From an uncultured Bacteroidota bacterium (GTDB taxonomy: Bacteria > Bacteroidota > Bacteroidia > Chitinophagales > Chitinophagaceae), in assembly GCA_946479615.1 (NCBI GenBank), contig CAMLGR010000025.1, forward strand, positions 1 to 39,216: DNA of 39,216 bases, in the 5' to 3' direction. The notes under the pieces are model-generated. The model was not told the origin of the DNA. It ran no database searches and saw only the letters and a program-made list of their open reading frames with translations. Shown one piece after another: positions 26,910 to 34,707 of the stretch. Positions within the stretch are counted from its first letter, which is position 1; every line of letters begins with the position of its first letter. Position numbers and translations under genes: made by a program.

Positions 26910-26987
26910 ATGAAAAAGACAATTTTATTCAACCTGGCGATCATTCTTTTTTATTACATGGTGGTGAGAATGATCGGCGCGTTTTGA
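26910..26987 (+). CDS. Possible 25-residue hydrophobic peptide
   Basis: A short frame encodes MKKTILFNLAIILFYYMVVR followed by MIGAF and a TGA stop. It has a charged start, one membrane-spanning-length hydrophobic segment and a short tail, like small bacterial membrane peptides or a toxin-like peptide. It is followed 72 bases later by a convincing plus-strand terminator (27060-27098), and no other gene on that strand could use that terminator. An alternative is that the transcript is a small RNA and the frame is chance. No homologue is recognised. Confidence 0.45.
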   Translation: MKKTILFNLAIILFYYMVVRMIGAF

Positions 26988-27059
26988 CGATCGCCGTAAA
27001 CTGATCGTTTTCTTTCATCTCAACGATCCACCTTTTTTAAAGCAGCAAACTAACCCCGG

Positions 27060-27098
27060 ATGTAAAAGTGCTTCAGCAGATGCACTTTTACATTTTTT
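27060..27098 (+). terminator. Rho-independent terminator on the plus strand
   Basis: A 12-base perfect stem, ATGTAAAAGTGC (27060-27071) with GCACTTTTACAT (27082-27093), a 10-base loop and then a run of T to 27098. The T-run exists only for plus-strand transcription, so it serves a transcript coming from the 26.9-kb side and not trmD, which ends at 27116 on the other strand. Confidence 0.75.
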
Positions 27099-27115
27099 AT
27101 TTAATGGAGGATAAA

Positions 27116-27793
27116 TTAATCCGTAAGAAGATCAGGTCTTCTTTCTTTGGTACGCTGTAAGGATTGCTCATGTCTCCACTCTTCGATCTTTTTATGATCC
27201 CCGCTCATGAGAATATCAGGCACTTTCCAATCGCGGAAAATTTCAGGACGTGTATATACAGGAGGAGCCAATAAATTATCCTGGAAGGAATCGAAAAGGG
27301 CAGAGGTTTCATCGTTCAATACGCCGGGTAACAACCGGCCGATGGTATCTACCAGCACCGCCGCTGCTAACTCGCCTCCGCTGAGCACATAATCTCCGAT
27401 AGAAATTTCTTTGGTCACAAAATGCTGGCGGATCCTTTCATCAATGCCTTTATAATGACCGCAGATCATCAGCAGGTTTTCTTTCAGGGAAAGCGAGTTA
27501 GCCGTTTTTTGATTGAGGGTATGTCCATCTGGCGTCAGGTAAATGATGTCATCGTATTTGTATTGCGCCGATAATTCTTCGATGGCTTTTGTCAGGGGTT
27601 CACACATCATTACCATACCGGCGCCGCCGCCATACTGGTAATCATCTACCTGGCCATATTCATTCACGGCCCATTTACGCAGGGGATGCACCTGCACGGT
27701 GAGCAATCCTTTATCCTGGGCTCTTTTCATGATGCTATGCTGCAATGGACTGTCGAGTAATTCCGGCAAAACAGAGATGATATCTATACGCAT
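27116..27793 (-). CDS. trmD: tRNA (guanine-N1-)-methyltransferase
   Basis: 225 residues, the usual TrmD length. It methylates G37 of tRNAs beside the anticodon using S-adenosylmethionine, preventing +1 frameshifting. Family landmarks are [17 protein letters not shown], the [13 protein letters not shown] segment (about 50-62), and the trefoil-knot SAM site GHYKGIDER (112-120) with [12 protein letters not shown] (130-141). RPDLL at the C-terminus also fits. In many bacteria trmD directly follows rimM in an rpsP-rimM-trmD operon; here about 7.7 kb of other genes lie between, though all three keep the same strand and order. The minus strand has TATCTTTG only four bases before the ATG, so the transcript may be leaderless. 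Confidence 0.97.
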   Translation of the reverse strand: MRIDIISVLPELLDSPLQHSIMKRAQDKGLLTVQVHPLRKWAVNEYGQVDDYQYGGGAGMVMMCEPLTKAIEELSAQYKYDDIIYLTPDGHTLNQKTANSLSLKENLLMICGHYKGIDERIRQHFVTKEISIGDYVLSGGELAAAVLVDTIGRLLPGVLNDETSALFDSFQDNLLAPPVYTRPEIFRDWKVPDILMSGDHKKIEEWRHEQSLQRTKERRPDLLTD

Positions 27794-27797
27794 GGGG

Positions 27798-27805
27798 CAA
27801 AGATA
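27798..27805 (-). promoter_or_regulatory. Putative -7 promoter element of trmD
   Basis: TATCTTTG on the minus strand is a perfect TAnnTTTG match that ends four bases before the ATG. Transcription would begin at or next to the start codon. No clear TTG is seen at the matching -33 distance. Confidence 0.45.
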
Positions 27806-27809
27806 GTCG

Positions 27810-27904
27810 GAACCAGGATGTATAGGATTTTGAGGATCAACAGGAATAGACGCGAGCCATTTTATTCATACTTATATCCTGTAAATCCACCCAAATCCTG
27901 GTTC
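27810..27904. repeat. Inverted repeat of the GAACCAGGAT/ATCCTGGTTC type
   Basis: GAACCAGGAT at 27810-27819 and ATCCTGGTTC at 27895-27904 are perfect inverse copies. The interior has further GGAT and ATCC words that pair loosely. A second ATCCTGGCTC follows immediately. It lies between the divergent trmD and T9SS-tail fragment. Confidence 0.6.
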
Positions 27905-28004
27905 AGACATCCTGGCTCAAACCGCATTTATAATCACAGATTGTACCGCCTGGTTTCCTGATCGTTTTCGTATTTATATAGCGGGATCTGCGATCACTCA
28001 ACGC

Positions 28005-28604
28005 ATGGATGATTTTTTTATCGCTTCATTTATCAATGATGGCGTTCCGCTTCCTCTTTCCTGGCTTGGCTTCTCCGGGCATTTAGAAAATGACGATGTG
28101 GTCCTGGACTGGAAAACAGAAAACGAGGAAAATACAAGAAACTTTATCATAGAAAGAAGTCTTGATGGATCGGCATATACTACGGCGGGAACTGTAGCAG
28201 CAGCCAATGCAGCCGGTATAAATATATACCGGTTCACCGATCAGCAGGCCGGTAAATTTGCCGCTGCAGTTATTCATTACAGGTTAAAACAGGTTGATAT
28301 AGACGGACGATTTAGTTATTCAAGAGTTATTACAGTGATTTCGGGAGATAAACAGGATGTTGCAGAGCTATGGGGAAATCCTGTAAAAAATAAGGTGACA
28401 CTTTCGGTTGTATCGCATCAGCAGGAAAAAATTAACTGGGAACTGTTTGAATCCGGCGGGAAAAAAGTCAAACAGGGATACGATAATGTAGCAGCAGGAC
28501 AATCAATGATAACGATTAATATCGATGCTGTTTCGCCGGGAGTATATTATTTAAAATTGAAAGGAAATAGGCTGGATAAAGTGATTACTGCGATGAAAGA
28601 ATAG
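28005..28604 (+). pseudogene. T9SS-sorted surface protein, probably an N-terminally lost fragment
   Basis: The 199-residue frame lacks a signal peptide although its content is extracellular. VPLPLSWLGFSGHLENDDVV followed by LDWKTENEENTRNFIIERSLDG is the fibronectin-like module that usually sits just before the sorting tail of much larger Bacteroidota surface proteins. The C-terminus (WGNPVKNKVTLSV, WELFESGGKKVKQG, VSPGVYYLKLKGNRLDKVITAMKE) is a type A-like T9SS sorting domain. The same frame stays open upstream to a stop at 27882, through ILAQTAFIITDCTAWFPDRF, but has no ATG there and runs into an inverted repeat. I infer a 3' remnant of a longer gene, possibly cut by the repeat. A short intact protein with an unusual start is possible. 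Confidence 0.6.
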
Positions 28605-28623
28605 AAACGATAATACCTGGTTT

Positions 28624-28744
28624 GATTTCACGCAAAGGCGCGAAGAAATCGCAAAGAATACAATGTGCTCTTTTACGCCGTTGTTGGTGGGATTACTAAG
28701 CCTGAAAATATCTGGCAGTTGAAACACCAACGGCGTAAAAGAGC
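28624..28744. repeat. Chimeric repeat: half of the CACGCAAAGGCGC hairpin joined to a second hairpin
   Basis: Bases 28626-28669 read TTTCACGCAAAGGCGC, then AAGAAATCGCAAAG, then AATACAATGTGCTCT. This matches the left arm and loop of the hairpin at 29202-29276, but the matching right arm is absent. Instead, GCTCTTTTACGCCG begins a different stem (28667-28689) that pairs with GGCGTAAAAGAGC at 28725-28744. It lies between the T9SS fragment and the S4 gene, which converge. Confidence 0.7.
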
Positions 28745-28753
28745 CTATAATCA

Positions 28754-29140
28754 TCAGGAATCGAGGAAATCGTCGAGGTCTCTTCGTTCTCTTTTGGTGG
28801 GGCGACCGATCTTGCTTTGTCTTTTGCCGGTATGAAAACTAGCGGCCTGGTATTGCAGGCGTTGTATTTCCTCTTCGGGAGTGATATCGATATAGTTCTT
28901 GATGGCTTCGCTATGTGCCACTCTTTTTTGTATCAGGCCGGTGACTTTAATACGCCAGCGTTTAGCTTCTGTTTTTACTTCATACTCATCTCCCAGCGAT
29001 ACATGTTTGGAAGGCTTTGCCTGTGATCCATCGAATTTTACCTTACCACTGTCGCAGGCATCGGCAGCCATGCTTCTTGTTTTATAAAGCCGGATAGACC
29101 AGAGGTATTTATCGAGACGCACTTTTTCTTTTTCGGACAT
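28754..29140 (-). CDS. S4-domain RNA-binding protein, Hsp15-like
   Basis: 128 residues. An S4 RNA-binding domain occupies about residues 7-70 (VRLDKYLWSIRLYKTRSMAA, DACDSGKVKFDG, VSLGDEYEV), followed by a basic tail (TGKRQSKIGRPTKRERRDLDDF). The length and the DKYLW start match the Hsp15/HslR group, which in E. coli binds free 50S subunits that carry a stalled nascent chain. A ribosome-rescue or rRNA-binding role is therefore likely. It stands alone on the minus strand, with a long hairpin separating it from the M20 peptidase gene. Function in Bacteroidota is not established from sequence alone. Confidence 0.87.
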   Translation of the reverse strand: MSEKEKVRLDKYLWSIRLYKTRSMAADACDSGKVKFDGSQAKPSKHVSLGDEYEVKTEAKRWRIKVTGLIQKRVAHSEAIKNYIDITPEEEIQRLQYQAASFHTGKRQSKIGRPTKRERRDLDDFLDS

Positions 29141-29201
29141 TAAGTAAAATTAAAAATTTAATAGTCAAAAATCAAAAAGGCATTTCGATATAGGAGGTAT
29201 T

Positions 29202-29276
29202 TCACGCAAAGGCGCAAAGAAAAAACGCAAAGAATACAATGTACTCTTTGCGTTTTTTCTTTGCGCCTTTGCGTGA
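29202..29276. repeat. Perfect 32-bp-arm hairpin, CACGCAAAGGCGC family
   Basis: 29202-29233 and 29245-29276 are exact reverse complements with an 11-base loop (ATACAATGTAC). Each arm holds two partial copies of a CGCAAAG word. It lies between the end of the M20 gene and the start of the S4 gene, both minus strand. On the minus strand an A/T-rich part of the stem is present but no T-run follows, so it is not a classic terminator. Confidence 0.9.
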
Positions 29277-29280
29277 GACT

Positions 29281-30645
29281 TTATCCTTCCGCAAAAAACT
29301 TGTGGAAATAAGGTATCGTTTCAATTCCTTTATAATAATTCTCCAGGTTGTATTTTTCATTCGGGGAATGCAGGTTATCATTATCAAGACCAAAGCCCAT
29401 GAAAATGATTTTTACACCTAATTCTTTTTCGAGGATGGAACAAATAGGAATACTTCCCCCGCCACGAACCGGGATAGGCGCTTTACCGAAAGTGGTTTCC
29501 ACTGCTTTGGAAGCTGCTTTATATCCCCTGCTTTCGATCGGTGTCATATACGGTTCACCGCCATGATGTTCAAATGCTTTAACCGTAACCCCTGCCGGAG
29601 CGATCTTTTGAAAATAGCTCAGCAGCATCCCGGTGATCTTATGCGAAGACTGATTAGGTACCAACCTTGCCGAGATCTTCGCTGTTGCTTTCGATGGTAA
29701 TACTGTTTTCGCTCCTTCGCCCTGGTAGCCTCCCCAGATCCCGTTTAATTCAAGGGTAGGACGGATGCCGGTCCTTTCATTGGTTGTGTATCCTTTTTCA
29801 CCCCATAATTCTTTTACGCCTAACTCATCTTTATATTCTTTTTCATCATAAGGCGCTTTTGCCATTAATTCTCTTTCTTTCGGAGTGGCTTCTACCACAT
29901 CATCATAAAAACCAGGGATTGTAATATGATTGTTTTCATCATGACAACCTGCGATCATCTTTGCAAGGATCGTGATCGGGTTCGCTACTGCGCCACCATA
30001 GGTACCGCTATGTAAATCTCGGTTGGCTCCTGTAATTTCTACCTCGATATAACTCAACCCGCGGACACCAATATCCAGCGAAGGGTTTTCCATGCTCAGT
30101 AATGAACTATCACTGATCAATATCACATCTGCTTTCAACAGGTCTTTGTGTGCTGCAACAAATTTTCCCAAATTGGGTGAACCAACTTCTTCTTCACCTT
30201 CTATCAGAAATTTGATATTGGTGCTCATGCTGTTTGTTTTCACCAGTGTTTCCAATGCCTTTACATGCATATAGAATTGTCCTTTATCATCGGCAGAGCC
30301 CCGCGCATATACTTTGCCGTCTTTGATCACGGGTTCAAAAGGTCCGCTGTGCCAAAGCTCAAGCGGTTCTGCGGGTTGCACATCATAGTGTCCATATACC
30401 AATACGGTTGGTTTGGATGCATCGATTATCTTTTCTCCAAATACAACAGGGTGTCCATCGGTAGGCATCACCTCTGCTTTATCGCAACCTGCTTCGAGTA
30501 AGCTTTTCTTTACTGCATCTGCGCAGGTAAGCATATCTTTTTTATGCTCGCTTTTGGCACTGACAGAAGGGATGCGCAATAACCCGAGCATTTCATTTAA
30601 AAAACGTTCTTTGTTTTTTTCCTGGTACTCTTTCCAGTCTTTCAT
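29281..30645 (-). CDS. M20 family dipeptidase
   Basis: 454 residues, cytoplasmic (no signal). Di-zinc ligands of the M20 peptidase family are visible in order: VYGHYDVQPAEP (His and Asp), ARGSADDKGQFYMH (bridging Asp), IEGEEEVGSP (catalytic Glu and ligand Glu), ISDSSLLS, and near the end NLHSPNEKYNLE (His). The central insertion with DLHSGTYGGAVANP is the lid/dimerisation domain, with the His of DLHSG reaching the partner active site. The family includes carnosinase-like and CNDP dipeptidases that cleave dipeptides in the cytoplasm. TATCTTTG at 30680-30687 on the minus strand, 34 bases before the ATG, is a perfect -7 candidate. Confidence 0.93.
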   Translation of the reverse strand: MKDWKEYQEKNKERFLNEMLGLLRIPSVSAKSEHKKDMLTCADAVKKSLLEAGCDKAEVMPTDGHPVVFGEKIIDASKPTVLVYGHYDVQPAEPLELWHSGPFEPVIKDGKVYARGSADDKGQFYMHVKALETLVKTNSMSTNIKFLIEGEEEVGSPNLGKFVAAHKDLLKADVILISDSSLLSMENPSLDIGVRGLSYIEVEITGANRDLHSGTYGGAVANPITILAKMIAGCHDENNHITIPGFYDDVVEATPKERELMAKAPYDEKEYKDELGVKELWGEKGYTTNERTGIRPTLELNGIWGGYQGEGAKTVLPSKATAKISARLVPNQSSHKITGMLLSYFQKIAPAGVTVKAFEHHGGEPYMTPIESRGYKAASKAVETTFGKAPIPVRGGGSIPICSILEKELGVKIIFMGFGLDNDNLHSPNEKYNLENYYKGIETIPYFHKFFAEG

Positions 30646-30679
30646 ATCAAAAAATTTATTTAAGAGATGATGATTTTGA

Positions 30680-30687
30680 CAAAGATA
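30680..30687 (-). promoter_or_regulatory. Putative -7 promoter element of the M20 dipeptidase gene
   Basis: Reads TATCTTTG on the minus strand, a perfect TAnnTTTG match, 34 bases before the ATG. The -33 element is unclear. The rest of the 30646-30892 gap holds AT-rich sequence with no feature I recognise. Confidence 0.45.
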
Positions 30688-30892
30688 GTTACAAAAATAT
30701 TGAAGCTATTCCTTTAATAACCACACTTCATGGCTCAGGCAAAACCAGCCTTAGATTTGGGCTATTATTTATTCGTAAACACTTATTGGTAGATTATATG
30801 CATATTAATATATTTATTTTCTTAAACCTTGTTTATGATAAAATGTTATATCCAGGCGCCTAATGCTTCAATATTCCAGCTAGACCGGGCCA

Positions 30893-31153
30893 GTGCAAAA
30901 TATTAATTTTCAAACTTTAGGATATTATACAGGTATTACACATCCTGGTTCTGTAATAATTGCTGATAGTTCGTTGAATATGTCTTGGATTCAAACAGCC
31001 GCAATAAGTAGTTTTACCAGAATACTTGCAACCAGTATTGTCTCAGGCGTAGTTAGTCATGCGAGAACAAGTCCTTCCAACGATGATTCTTTTACTTATA
31101 CTGTTTCCAACAGAACGATGGAATTTTCATATGCTTCCAGACAATGGCATTAA
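30893..31153 (+). CDS. Unknown 86-residue reading frame, possibly a gene remnant
   Basis: The frame opens with GTG right after a stop at 30881 and encodes MQNINFQTLGYYTGITHPGS and then a Ser/Thr-rich sequence ending in SYASRQWH. It has no signal peptide, no recognised domain and no good start; an internal ATG lies near 30980 (MSWIQTAA). It stops 16 bases before the lipoprotein gene on the same strand. It could be the first gene of a small pair, the tail of a lost larger gene or chance. Its surroundings are richer in A and T than the flanking genes. Confidence 0.3.
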   Translation: MQNINFQTLGYYTGITHPGSVIIADSSLNMSWIQTAAISSFTRILATSIVSGVVSHARTSPSNDDSFTYTVSNRTMEFSYASRQWH

Positions 31154-31169
31154 TTCATATAGATAAACA

Positions 31170-31937
31170 ATGAACTTGAAACGTATTTATACTCATTTCA
31201 ACATTAGCCATAGGCAGTTAGCGTTTGTCTTCTTTATTGTCATTTTTGTTGTTTCCTGTAATGCTCAAAACAAATGCAACTGTGGATTGATAAAATATGG
31301 GCTTAAAAGATTTGATAGCACTACAAAGGACTATATCCGGGATGAAGTCTTTTGGCAATATCCAAGAATATGGTATAAGGATAGTTTTGCAATTGAAGAA
31401 ATAAAAGAATTATCAATAGGGCAAAACAATGGGAAAATTGAAAAAAAGGTCACAAGCCATCATTTTACATTCATTGATATAAAAAATAATCGCTTGTATG
31501 ATTATTCTTCGTTTTCTGATACAGCAAAGCTGCTCAGAAAATATACACAACCTGATTCAATTCCTATTCCTGGTGGTTGGGCTTTCTACGATCATAGTCA
31601 CGATAAGGAATATCCAGGATATGAGCCCCTGATAGCGCTGCCGGACACAATAGTCCGTAAAGTAAAATTTAAACGAATGATATCAGCTTTTACTGATCCT
31701 GATCCGGAGGCAAAAGACAAAAGCAGGCATGTTTCAATTATGTATTTTCGTTGTGACATTAAAAAAACCATGTTTAATCTTAGCAGGTATTTTAGTAGAA
31801 AAATAGGTTGCCCTTGTGTGAGGATAGATCATATAGGTGGTCCGTCAAGCCAGATCGATTTTGTTACTAATAAACTTACTTCCCGGGAACTAAAAATATT
31901 TAATACATGGGAAAAAAATGCTAATGGAGCATTGTAG
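31170..31937 (+). CDS. Unknown lipoprotein
   Basis: 255 residues. The N-terminus has a clear lipoprotein signal (QLAFVFFIVIFVVSCNAQNK) with the lipidated Cys at about residue 28, so it is exported and membrane anchored. After the anchor come NKCNCGLIKYGLKRFDSTTK and a mixed alpha/beta sequence with many Tyr, Asp and Lys. Extra Cys residues (CNC, CPC) could bind metal or form disulfides. I do not recognise a family. The gene is AT-rich compared with its neighbours and lies with the 86-residue frame between the M20 and EamA genes, which suggests a recently acquired patch. Confidence 0.75.
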   Translation: MNLKRIYTHFNISHRQLAFVFFIVIFVVSCNAQNKCNCGLIKYGLKRFDSTTKDYIRDEVFWQYPRIWYKDSFAIEEIKELSIGQNNGKIEKKVTSHHFTFIDIKNNRLYDYSSFSDTAKLLRKYTQPDSIPIPGGWAFYDHSHDKEYPGYEPLIALPDTIVRKVKFKRMISAFTDPDPEAKDKSRHVSIMYFRCDIKKTMFNLSRYFSRKIGCPCVRIDHIGGPSSQIDFVTNKLTSRELKIFNTWEKNANGAL

Positions 31938-32015
31938 TAAATTATAAATTTAGAGGGCCAATTTATTGAAATGAATAAGATTTAAATCAATATATGGTAT
32001 TTAATCTTTATAATT

Positions 32016-32951
32016 TTAATTGGTAGCAGTCTTCTTTTCTTTTGACAGCGTAACCAGCAACACGCCGGAAAGTATGATCACCAGTGCAATAATCTGCAGG
32101 CCGCCTATTTTTTCATTGGCGATCAGCCATCCGAGAAATACAGCAACGACAGGATTTACATACGCATACGTTCCTACCAATGCCGGCGACCGTACACTTA
32201 ATAACCACACATAGGCCATATAGCCAACCAGCGATCCGATAAAAACCAGATAGAGCACAGCCAGTATCGCGTACCATGATACGCCTGTCCTGGCTACTAG
32301 GTGATGTTCGCCGATCATCGGGCTGAACACGAAAAATAAAAGCCCTGCAGCAATCATTTGTATGGCCGCTTTCATACCTGTGGTACCTTCTACCGGTTTA
32401 TATTTTGAATACAAAGAGCCAATGGCCCAGCACATCGTTCCGATCAGCAATACAAAAAAACTGATCAGTGTCATTCCATCTCCTTTCAGACTGAACGATT
32501 CCCTGTCGGAGAATAATGTCAGGACACCAATAAATCCTACGAGTAACCCGATAATAATTCCTTTGTTGGAAAAATTGAAATGCCAGTTACGTTTGTCGAG
32601 TACTACCAGCCATAGGGGTAGTGTAGCGACTATGATGGCTGTCAACCCGCTGGGAATATATTGTTCTACCCATGCTACAGTGCCGGTACCAAAAAATAAC
32701 ATAAGTATGCCGCTGAAGGATATGGATCCGATTGATCTTTTATCAGGAATCTTATCACCGCGTAATAAAGAGAAAATAAATAACAGGAACCCTGCAATGA
32801 TAAACCGGCTGCCGGCCATCATCAGCGGTGGAATTTCCTTGATCGCGATATGAATTGAAATATAAGTGGACCCCCAGATGATATATACCGCAGCAAATGC
32901 TGCAATGATCAGTGCGCGGGACGGTTCTTTTTGTACGAGTGTATTTTCCAT
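32016..32951 (-). CDS. EamA/DMT family transporter
   Basis: 311 residues of about ten membrane segments in two repeated EamA halves. The N-terminal ALIIAAFAAVYIIWGSTYIS and the second-half YVNPVVAVFLGWLIANEKIG are the typical signatures of the drug/metabolite transporter superfamily (YedA/RhaT-like group), which commonly exports amino acids or metabolites. It starts only 3 bases after the end of the Lrp-type regulator gene, so the two are one operon. An Lrp-family regulator paired with a DMT exporter suggests amino-acid efflux controlled by the exported amino acid. That is inference from context; the substrate is unknown. Confidence 0.92.
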   Translation of the reverse strand: MENTLVQKEPSRALIIAAFAAVYIIWGSTYISIHIAIKEIPPLMMAGSRFIIAGFLLFIFSLLRGDKIPDKRSIGSISFSGILMLFFGTGTVAWVEQYIPSGLTAIIVATLPLWLVVLDKRNWHFNFSNKGIIIGLLVGFIGVLTLFSDRESFSLKGDGMTLISFFVLLIGTMCWAIGSLYSKYKPVEGTTGMKAAIQMIAAGLLFFVFSPMIGEHHLVARTGVSWYAILAVLYLVFIGSLVGYMAYVWLLSVRSPALVGTYAYVNPVVAVFLGWLIANEKIGGLQIIALVIILSGVLLVTLSKEKKTATN

Positions 32952-32954
32952 GTA

Positions 32955-33425
32955 TTATAAGGCTGTGGGAACGGGTAAATAGTTGGTTTCTTTAATTGTT
33001 TCCAGGACAATCGTTGTTTTGGTAGAAAGTACGCCCTGTACTTTTGCAAATTTGTCACGCATGAACTGGATCAGTGATTGCGGGTCATATGATCTTATTT
33101 TTAACAGATAACAATCTTCCCCTGCGATATGATGCAATTCCAGCACTTCGGGAAGTTTGGCGAGTTGTTTGGCGACAGAAATATTGCCGGGGCCTTCACT
33201 GCTTTTTACAAATACAAATGCCAGAAGTTTCAGGTTCAACGCTTCTGCTTTAATGCGTGTAACATAGGCTTCGATAATTCCTTTTTGCTCCAGCTTCTTT
33301 ACTCTTTCAAGCACTGCGGAAGGAGCCATGCCTACTTTTTTGGCCAGGTCGGTGTTGGACATGGCGGCATTCGCTTGTAATTCAGCCAGGATGGAGAGGT
33401 CGATAGTATCTACAGAAAGGCTCAT
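32955..33425 (-). CDS. Lrp/AsnC family transcriptional regulator
   Basis: 156 residues, the usual Lrp length. The N-terminal winged helix-turn-helix (about 5-65) reads LDLSILAELQANAAMSNTDLAKKVGMAP-like with SAVLERVKKLEQKGIIEAY. The C-terminal RAM ligand-binding domain (about 70-150) includes FVFVKSSEGPGNI, VLELHHIAGEDCYLLKIR and TTIVLETIKET. It precedes and nearly touches the EamA gene and probably controls that operon in response to an amino acid. Two dyads at 33425-33478 overlap its start codon and likely promoter, which points to autoregulation. Confidence 0.94.
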   Translation of the reverse strand: MSLSVDTIDLSILAELQANAAMSNTDLAKKVGMAPSAVLERVKKLEQKGIIEAYVTRIKAEALNLKLLAFVFVKSSEGPGNISVAKQLAKLPEVLELHHIAGEDCYLLKIRSYDPQSLIQFMRDKFAKVQGVLSTKTTIVLETIKETNYLPVPTAL

Positions 33426-33478
33426 TTTCAGAATTTAATTCGTAAAATTAATAAATATATCGAATTTAATTCTGAAAA
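33425..33478. promoter_or_regulatory. Paired GAATTTAATTC dyads, candidate Lrp operator
   Basis: Two 18-base arms, TTTTCAGAATTTAATTCG (33425-33442) and CGAATTTAATTCTGAAAA (33461-33478), are inverse copies with one mismatch. Each contains GAATTTAATTC, itself a dyad (33431-33441 and 33462-33472). The two dyads repeat at exactly 31 bases, about three helical turns. The left site overlaps the regulator's ATG and a TAnnTTTA-like element lies between the sites. This fits cooperative binding by an Lrp-type oligomer. Confidence 0.65.
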
Positions 33479-33520
33479 ATAATGATAATTAAGAATTTTT
33501 TAAAAACTGCCATTATGCAT

Positions 33521-34699
33521 TCAGCAGGAGTTCTTTTTGATCGCGCTTCCTTTGGCTACCAGTTTACTGCCAAATTGATTTTTGATATCATCTACAGCCT
33601 TATAAAGGTTCAGTTTACCGGAATTATTATCAAACAGGCTCATTTGCATGGTAAAAGGAATCAGCTGGCTGAACCGTACACCGAGTAAACGTACCGGCCG
33701 GTCTTTCTGGTAAGATTTGGTAAAAAGATCTTTTGCCTTTGCGATCAGCAGGTCATCCAAAGAAGTATAATCGATCGTTTCCTGGCGCGAAGTGGTTTCG
33801 AAATCGGAATACCTGATCTTGACGGTCAGGCAGCCGGTGAGTAATTCATCTTCCCGTAAGGAGTATGCTGTTTTTTCTGTCAGTCGCACGAGTTCGCTAT
33901 GAAGAAATCCGGTATCAGTATAATCGGTATCGAATGTATTTTCATGGCTCATGCTTTTTTGTTCCCAGCCGGTATCGATATCCGTATTACCGATACCATG
34001 GGCTTTGTTCCATAAAGATTCGGCCCATTTACCCAATTGTTTTTCCAGGATCTTCAACGGAGTTTTGGCGATGTCTTCAATTGTATAAAGCCCCCAGTTC
34101 TTTAATTGTTTTTCTGTTTGTTTACCAACACCGTTTATTTTTTCAATGCCTAATGGCCATAAAAAATCTTTTTCTTTTCCGTGAGGTATTTCCAGGAAGC
34201 CATTGGGTTTGGCTTCATTGGTAGCCATTTTACTGATAAATTTAGCTGATGATAATCCGCAGGAGATTGGCAGTCCCGTTTCTTTCATGATCTGCATCCG
34301 TAGTTCTTTGGTGTATTTGCTGACGCCAAAGAACTTATCCATACCTGTCATGTCGATATAAAACTCATCGATACTGGCTTTTTCAAAAAGCGGTACTTTA
34401 CTGGCAATGATATCGGTCACCCATCTTGAATATTTGCTGTATTCACTACGGCTGCTGTTGGTAATAATAGCGTGGGGGCAGAGTTGCATGGCTTTCTTCA
34501 TGGGCATTGCGGAATGGACGCCAAACTTCCGGGCCTCATAGCTGCAGGCGGCTACTACACCTCGTTCGTAACCACCGACCAGTACGGGTTTTCCTTTCAG
34601 GGAAGGGTTATTGACGATCTCTACCGAGACAAAAAAAGAATCCAGGTCAAAATGGGCGATATGACGGTTAGGAGAGGACAATTCACAAAGGTAATTCAT
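33521..34699 (-). CDS. dinB: DNA polymerase IV (Y-family translesion polymerase)
   Basis: 392 residues from the ATG at 34697-34699. An upstream TTG start at 34729 would lie inside a palindrome and add ten residues not typical of the family. Catalytic acidic residues are in HIAHFDLDSFFVSVE and KASIDEFYIDMTGMDKFFG. The little-finger domain follows, and a clamp-binding motif QMSLFD stands near residue 365 (SQLIPFTMQMSLFDNN). The enzyme copies damaged DNA at low fidelity. No LexA-like gene is in the window. The 13-base inverted repeat just before the start may be its operator. The gene is transcribed away from the unknown gene at 34936. Confidence 0.95.
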   Translation of the reverse strand: MNYLCELSSPNRHIAHFDLDSFFVSVEIVNNPSLKGKPVLVGGYERGVVAACSYEARKFGVHSAMPMKKAMQLCPHAIITNSSRSEYSKYSRWVTDIIASKVPLFEKASIDEFYIDMTGMDKFFGVSKYTKELRMQIMKETGLPISCGLSSAKFISKMATNEAKPNGFLEIPHGKEKDFLWPLGIEKINGVGKQTEKQLKNWGLYTIEDIAKTPLKILEKQLGKWAESLWNKAHGIGNTDIDTGWEQKSMSHENTFDTDYTDTGFLHSELVRLTEKTAYSLREDELLTGCLTVKIRYSDFETTSRQETIDYTSLDDLLIAKAKDLFTKSYQKDRPVRLLGVRFSQLIPFTMQMSLFDNNSGKLNLYKAVDDIKNQFGSKLVAKGSAIKKNSC

Positions 34700-34707
34700 A
34701 ATCGGAT

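Noticed and set aside
29202..29276. Classic rho-independent terminator for the M20 gene
   Set aside because: The stem is perfect but no T-run follows on the minus strand; kept as a repeat.
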